The notes under the pieces are model-generated. The model was not told the DNA's origin, ran no database searches, and worked only from the letters and a program-made list of their open reading frames with translations. From an uncultured Mailhella sp. (GTDB lineage: Bacteria > Desulfobacterota > Desulfovibrionia > Desulfovibrionales > Desulfovibrionaceae), in the NCBI GenBank assembly GCA_948482415.1, contig CAOMFZ010000066.1, positions 1 to 10,583 on the forward strand: a DNA stretch of 10,583 bases, in the 5' to 3' direction. The translations under genes and the position numbers were made by a program. Positions 6,257 through 10,583 of this stretch are shown one piece after another. Position 1 is the first letter of the stretch. Each line of letters begins with the position of its first letter.

Positions 6257-7573
6257 ATGAATACACCAAGTCCTAAAGCTTCTGCGTTGCTGCCGCTTAT
6301 TGTATTTTTAATTCTTTTCATCGGAACAGGTGCTTATTTAACCTTTCAGGATGTCAGCATGGCTTTTTATCAGCTTTCTGCCACTGTTGCTATTCTTCCT
6401 GCCATTGTCATTGCCATCATGCAATTTAAAGGAAAGCTCAATCAAAGCATAGCCCTTTTTCTGCAGGGTGTTGGCGAAAGCAACATTATTACCATGAGTT
6501 TTATTTATATCATGGCAGGTGCTTTTGCGACAGTCGCAAAGTCCATTGGCGGCGTTGACGCAACGGTTAACTTTGGCTTATCTCTCATTCCTGTTGATTT
6601 TATTGTTCCCGGTTTCTTTATTATTGCGGCGTTTATTGCCACAGCCATGGGCACAAGTATGGGAACAATCGCTGCCATTGCTCCTATTGGTCTTGGCATT
6701 TGTGCCCAGACAGAAATCAGCACCCCCCTTATGCTGGGCGTCATTGTCGGCGGCGCCATGTTCGGGGATAACCTTTCCATGATTTCTGACACCACTATTG
6801 CTGCCACAAGAACACAAGACTGTGAAATGAAAGATAAATTTATCTTTAACTCCAAAATTGCCCTGCCAACGGCATTACTGACCATTATTATCCTGTATTT
6901 TACAACGTCCAGTCCTTCCTCTGTGGAAATCCATGATTTTGAATTTATCAAAGTTCTTCCCTACCTGACCATTTTGGTTATGGCGGTTTGCGGCGTAAAC
7001 GTTTTTGTTGTGCTTTTGACAGGTATTGTCTTCAGCGGAGCCATTGGCATTTATTCCATTGCAGATTACAATTTCCTGACTTTCAGCCAGAATATTTACG
7101 ATGGTTTTGCCAGCATGAATGAAATTATGATTCTTTCCATGATGCTTGGCGGACTGGGAGAACTGATTAAGCATAACGGCGGCATAGCCTATGTTTTGCA
7201 TGCCATTGATAAATTTGCCAAACAAAACAGCGGCGAACACAGCCAAAAAGCCGGGGAATGGAGTATTGCCGCCCTTGTCAGCTTTGCAGACATCTGCCTT
7301 GCCAACAACACCGTTGCAATTATTTTAACCGGCGGACTTGCCAAAGAAATCAAGGATAAAAGCAAAATCGATTCCCGCCGTTCCGCAAGTATTTTGGACA
7401 TGGCTTCCTGCGTATTTCAGGGACTTGTTCCCTATGCCGCCCAGCTTCTGCTTGCCGGTTCCCTGTCAAAAATATCCCCCATTGAAATTGCCATGCATAA
7501 CTGGTACTGCGTCCTTTTGGGGCTTGCAGTTATTTTATCTATCAGCTTTGGCTTTCCAAAATCAAAACGCTAA
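6257..7573 (+). CDS. NhaC-family Na+/H+ antiporter
   Basis: A 438-residue polytopic membrane protein of the NhaC family, which exchanges Na+ for H+ (some members exchange organic acids). Family hallmarks are GTSMGTIAAIAPIG (132-145), the highly typical GDNLSMISDTTIAATRTQ (170-187) followed by EMKDKF, and LANNTVAIIL (348-357) in the second half, where the repeat-related motif is expected. About ten or more hydrophobic segments are visible, and the N terminus is a short polar tail before the first helix. The start is set by GGGGA six bases upstream. It leads a unit with two Na+-coupled transporters, 65 bp before the first and with no terminator seen between, so its likely job is to expel Na+ brought in by them or build the gradient they use. 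Confidence 0.88.
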   Translation: MNTPSPKASALLPLIVFLILFIGTGAYLTFQDVSMAFYQLSATVAILPAIVIAIMQFKGKLNQSIALFLQGVGESNIITMSFIYIMAGAFATVAKSIGGVDATVNFGLSLIPVDFIVPGFFIIAAFIATAMGTSMGTIAAIAPIGLGICAQTEISTPLMLGVIVGGAMFGDNLSMISDTTIAATRTQDCEMKDKFIFNSKIALPTALLTIIILYFTTSSPSSVEIHDFEFIKVLPYLTILVMAVCGVNVFVVLLTGIVFSGAIGIYSIADYNFLTFSQNIYDGFASMNEIMILSMMLGGLGELIKHNGGIAYVLHAIDKFAKQNSGEHSQKAGEWSIAALVSFADICLANNTVAIILTGGLAKEIKDKSKIDSRRSASILDMASCVFQGLVPYAAQLLLAGSLSKISPIEIAMHNWYCVLLGLAVILSISFGFPKSKR

Positions 7574-7638
7574 ATTTCCATTGAGTTTATACTTTCCCTG
7601 TGATAGACAAAAGGACGTACTTTACTAAAGGCTAGACT

Positions 7639-9009
7639 ATGACAAAACACACCAGAGAAGAATTAGCTACACGCTTGGGATTTTTACTTTTATCAGCCGG
7701 CTGTGCCATTGGCCTCGGAAACGTTTGGCGTTTTCCCTATATTGCAGGTCTTTATGGCGGTGCCTACTTCCTTGCTGTATACTTTTTCTTTTTACTTGCA
7801 GTGGGACTCCCCATTATTGTTATGGAATTTGCCATTGGCAGAGCTTCCCGCAAAAATATGGGCAATGCCCTGCATATGCTCGAACCCGTCGGTACAAAAT
7901 GGCACAAAATCGGCTGTTTTGCCCTTATTGGCTCAACACTGCTCATGATGTTTTATGTACCTGTTTCCAGTTGGCTTATTGCTTACTGCTTTCATACAGC
8001 AACAGGAGCGCTGAACTTATCTCCTCAGGAAGTAGGTGCATTTTTTGGCAATATGCTTGCTGAACCTGTTCCTATGATTGGCTGGTCACTTATTGTTATT
8101 GCTATTGGGGTTGGCGTTTGCTCCCTTGGCGTACAAAAAGGCGTTGAAAAATGCGTGAAAGTCCTCATGCTTGGTTTGCTGCTTTTATTGATTGTTCTTG
8201 CAGGTAATTCCCTCACCATGTCAGGCGCAGGTGAAGGCATGAAATTTTATCTTGCTCCCTCCTGGGACAGGGTTATGGAAGCCGGCTTTTTCAATATGGT
8301 CAACGACGCCATGAACCAGGCATTCTTTACCTTGAGCGTCGGTATTGGCGCAATGCTGATTTTTGGTTCTTATTTCAGTAAAGACAAAGCACTCACAGGC
8401 GAAGCAATTTACATTGTAGGGCTTGATACCTTTGTCGCCATTATGGCGGGCATTATTATTTTCCCTGCCTGCTTCACCTACGGCATTGAGCCAAATGCAG
8501 GTCCTGCACTTATTTTCATTACTCTGCCAAACGTTTTCAATGAAATGGCAGGCGGCACCTTCTGGGGAACATTATTCTTTATTTTTATGGCAGCAGCGTC
8601 TCTGACGACTGTTATCGCTGTTTTTGAAAATATTATTTCCTACTACATGGACGTGCATGAATGGTCTCGGAAAACAGCCACGATTGTGACAGGTGTTTCC
8701 ATTGCTCTTCTGATGCTTCCCTGTATTTTGGGTTTCAATATCTGGTCTGACATTGCCCCGTTGGGTGAGGGATCAAATATTCTGGATTTGGAAGACTTTA
8801 TTATCAGCAACAACATGCTGCCGATTGGGTCTTTCCTTATTCTGCTTTTCTGCACAAGTCGCTATGGTTGGGGATTCGATAAATTCCTTGAAGAAGCAAA
8901 TATTGGCGAAGGGATGAAGTTTCCCCGTTATGTACGTTTTTATTTGAGCTACATTCTGCCTGCCATTATGTTCTTTGTCTTTATTCAGGGATACACTCGC
9001 TTCTTCTGA
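7639..9009 (+). CDS. Neurotransmitter:sodium symporter family transporter (copy 1)
   Basis: A 456-residue LeuT-fold transporter of the NSS/SNF family, which takes up amino acids or related amines with Na+. The unwound TM1 motif is present (GLGNVWRFPY, 25-34; Asn27 matches a LeuT Na1 residue). TM6 reads FFTLSVGIGAM (229-239), and TM8 has SLTTVIAV (321-328), the Na2 region, with Thr-Thr where LeuT has Thr-Ser. Asp263 in TM7 is the kind of acidic residue seen in chloride-independent bacterial members. The length suggests eleven rather than twelve helices, common in bacterial NSS proteins. AAGG seven bases upstream supports the start. It follows nhaC and precedes a close paralogue by 28 bp. Members of this type transport Trp, Tyr or other hydrophobic amino acids, but the substrate here is not established. 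Confidence 0.9.
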   Translation: MTKHTREELATRLGFLLLSAGCAIGLGNVWRFPYIAGLYGGAYFLAVYFFFLLAVGLPIIVMEFAIGRASRKNMGNALHMLEPVGTKWHKIGCFALIGSTLLMMFYVPVSSWLIAYCFHTATGALNLSPQEVGAFFGNMLAEPVPMIGWSLIVIAIGVGVCSLGVQKGVEKCVKVLMLGLLLLLIVLAGNSLTMSGAGEGMKFYLAPSWDRVMEAGFFNMVNDAMNQAFFTLSVGIGAMLIFGSYFSKDKALTGEAIYIVGLDTFVAIMAGIIIFPACFTYGIEPNAGPALIFITLPNVFNEMAGGTFWGTLFFIFMAAASLTTVIAVFENIISYYMDVHEWSRKTATIVTGVSIALLMLPCILGFNIWSDIAPLGEGSNILDLEDFIISNNMLPIGSFLILLFCTSRYGWGFDKFLEEANIGEGMKFPRYVRFYLSYILPAIMFFVFIQGYTRFF

Positions 9010-9037
9010 TCTAAAACAGCATATTAAGGAATTTGTT

Positions 9038-10411
9038 ATGAGTGAAAAAACAACAAGAGATCAGCTTGCATCACGATTGGGCTTTCTGCTCCTTTCTGCC
9101 GGCTGTGCCGTTGGGCTGGGGAACGTATGGCGTTTCCCTTACATTGTAGGAAAATATGGAGGACTTATCTTCCTGCTTGCATATTTTTTCTTTCTGCTTG
9201 CCGTTAGCCTTCCTATCATGGTTATGGAATTTTCAGCCGGCCGTGCCTCCCAAAAAACCATGGCACGCTGCTACCATGAGCTTTCTCCTGTCAAAGCCTG
9301 GCGCAGTGTCAGCTGGTTTGGCTATGTGGGTCCTTTTGTTTTGATGATGTTTTATATCCCCATTGCAGGCTGGCTTTTGAGTTATTGCTATAATACTGCT
9401 GTAGGTACACTGGGAAAACTTTCCCCGCAGCAAGTGGGCGACTATTTCGGAAATATGCTTGCAAATCCTCTGTCCATGTATTTTTGGGGACTTATTGTTA
9501 CCGGCATTTGCTATGTGATTTGTGCAAAAGGCGTACAAAAAGGCATTGAACGCTATGCAAAACTGATGATGTCAGGACTGCTTATTATTTTGCTTGTGCT
9601 TGCAGGTCACTCCCTTACCCTTTCCGGTTTGAAAGAAGGCATGGAATTTTATCTTGCGCCTAACTGGTCAAAAATTCAGGAAGCAGGCTTCTTCAATATG
9701 ATCAATGACGCCATGAATCAGGCTTTCTTCACCTTGAGCGTCGGTATGGGCGGCATGATGATTTTCGGTTCCTATCTCAATAAAAATCAATCCCTTACAG
9801 GTGAAGCACTCTATATCGGCGCCCTTGATACTTTTGTCGCCTTTATGGCCGGTATTATCATTTTCCCTGCCTGTTTTACCTTTGGCGTGGAACCCGGCGC
9901 AGGCCCAAGCCTTATCTTCATTACCCTGCCAAACATTTTCAATGAAATGAGCGGCGGTATTTTCTGGGGAACCCTGTTCTTTATTTTCATGGGCTTTGCA
10001 GCGCTGACAACTGTCATCGGGGTTATGGAAAGTATTATTGCCTACAGCATGGATGCTTTGCATTGGAGCAGAAAAAAATCCCTCAATGTCAACTTCGGGG
10101 CAATGGTTTTCTGTATTCTCCCCTGCATTTTAGGCTTCAACGTTTGGGATAATATCAATCCTTTTGGCGAAGGCTCTGTTATTCTTGACCTTTTGGACTT
10201 TATCGTCAGCAACAATATCCTGCCCCTTGGCGGCTTAATTCTCCTGCTTTTCTGTACGCATAAGTGCGGCTGGGGATTTGAAAACTTCTGCAAGGAAGCC
10301 GATACCGGCAATGGTATGAAATTCCCGAAATTCCTGTATTTCTATCTTGCCTATATCTTACCGTTTATCATTGGTATTATTATCCTGCAGGGTTATTCAC
10401 GTTTCTTTTAA
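9038..10411 (+). CDS. Neurotransmitter:sodium symporter family transporter (copy 2)
   Basis: A 457-residue paralogue of the preceding gene, roughly 60 % identical by eye. Identity is highest in TM1 (GLGNVWRFPY, 26-35), TM6 (FFTLSVGMGGM, 230-240), TM7 (Asp264) and the loop before TM8 (GAGPSLIFITLPNIFNEM). The two differ more around residues 75-180, which include TM3 and the adjoining segments that help form the substrate pocket in LeuT. Different substrates are therefore plausible. The start at 9038 is preferred over an in-frame ATG at 8975 inside the upstream gene, because AAGGA lies eight bases upstream and the protein then starts in line with its paralogue. It is the last gene of the unit. 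Tandem duplication is the simplest origin, and the divergence argues that it is not recent. Confidence 0.9.
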   Translation: MSEKTTRDQLASRLGFLLLSAGCAVGLGNVWRFPYIVGKYGGLIFLLAYFFFLLAVSLPIMVMEFSAGRASQKTMARCYHELSPVKAWRSVSWFGYVGPFVLMMFYIPIAGWLLSYCYNTAVGTLGKLSPQQVGDYFGNMLANPLSMYFWGLIVTGICYVICAKGVQKGIERYAKLMMSGLLIILLVLAGHSLTLSGLKEGMEFYLAPNWSKIQEAGFFNMINDAMNQAFFTLSVGMGGMMIFGSYLNKNQSLTGEALYIGALDTFVAFMAGIIIFPACFTFGVEPGAGPSLIFITLPNIFNEMSGGIFWGTLFFIFMGFAALTTVIGVMESIIAYSMDALHWSRKKSLNVNFGAMVFCILPCILGFNVWDNINPFGEGSVILDLLDFIVSNNILPLGGLILLLFCTHKCGWGFENFCKEADTGNGMKFPKFLYFYLAYILPFIIGIIILQGYSRFF

Positions 10412-10439
10412 AACATTTTAGTAACCATTGGGAATTTTA

Positions 10440-10549
10440 GCAGGGGAAAAACTTTAGCTCTGCTGTCTATTTCCCTAAGCCTCGTAAACTCGGCATAAGG
10501 GAAACGGCTTCGCCGCCATTCCGGTAGCTGAAAAAGTTTCTTCCCCTGC
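10440..10549. repeat. Multi-branched structured intergenic element after the NSS genes
   Basis: A long imperfect stem closes the element: GCAGGGGAA (10440-10448) pairs with TTCCCCTGC (10541-10549), AAACTTT (10449-10455) with AAAGTTT (10533-10539) across a one-base bulge, and AGCT (10456-10459) with AGCT (10526-10529). Inside are two more hairpins: TTTCCCT/AGGGAAA (10470-10476 with 10498-10504) and CGGC-TTC-GCCG (10505-10515). It starts 28 bp after the last NSS stop. It lacks a terminal T run, so it is not a standard terminator. It may be a mobile or repeated palindromic element that also stabilises or ends the transcript. Confidence 0.6.
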
Positions 10550-10569
10550 ACCCCTTTACAAAACTTTTT
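10531..10569. repeat. Alternative stem competing with the structured element
   Basis: AAAAAGTTT (10531-10539) can also pair with AAACTTTTT (10561-10569), a perfect 9-bp stem with a 21-nt loop. This would displace part of the long stem of 10440-10549. The stem is AT-rich, with a single GC pair. The right arm ends in T5, so it could act as a weak terminator when formed. Confidence 0.4.
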
Positions 10570-10583
10570 AAAATAAATTTCCC

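Noticed and set aside
8975..9037. Earlier start for the second NSS gene
   Set aside because: It would overlap the first NSS gene. The start at 9038 has AAGGA upstream and matches the paralogue's N terminus.
1..10583. CRISPR array, transposase, phage or integrase genes
   Set aside because: No regularly spaced identical repeats and no recombinase or phage protein motifs were found in any frame.

Overview
The window is an AT-rich bacterial segment with Gram-negative-style gene organisation: GGAGG-type ribosome binding sites, tight operons and compact intrinsic terminators. It carries two transcription units that diverge from one regulatory region at about 5849-6256. The gene set is a two-cluster ferredoxin, a fumarate/adenylylsulfate-reductase-type flavoprotein, a DASS anion carrier, an NhaC antiporter and two neurotransmitter:sodium symporters. 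It fits an anaerobic, sodium-using bacterium, possibly a host-associated relative of Desulfovibrionaceae. That assignment is an inference from gene content, not something the sequence proves.

Left half, minus strand: two tandem LysR-type regulators (5848-4011, stop and start overlapping by one base) end at an intrinsic terminator (3968-4000). After a 347-bp regulatory gap comes a compact operon: small ferredoxin (3663-3454), FAD oxidoreductase (3431-1728) and DASS/SLC13 permease (1679-216). It ends at a strong hairpin terminator at 111-149. The likely logic is uptake of an organic anion followed by its redox conversion in the cytoplasm by the ferredoxin-flavoprotein pair; the substrate is not identifiable from sequence.

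Right half, plus strand: an NhaC-family Na+/H+ antiporter (6257-7573) is followed by two closely related NSS-family Na+-coupled transporters (7639-9009 and 9038-10411). This looks like a sodium-cycle uptake unit: NhaC sets or defends the Na+ gradient and the two paralogues spend it on uptake of amino acids or related compounds. The two LysR genes sit between the two units and are natural candidates to control one or both.

The least ordinary material is intergenic. A structured repeat-like element at 10440-10549 shares an exact 12-mer and further similarity with 5954-5997, and a possible third fragment opens the window. A gapped match of about 26 bp (3781-3806 minus, 6213-6237 plus) lies upstream of both transporter units and could be a shared operator. 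No tRNA, rRNA, CRISPR, transposase or phage gene was seen.
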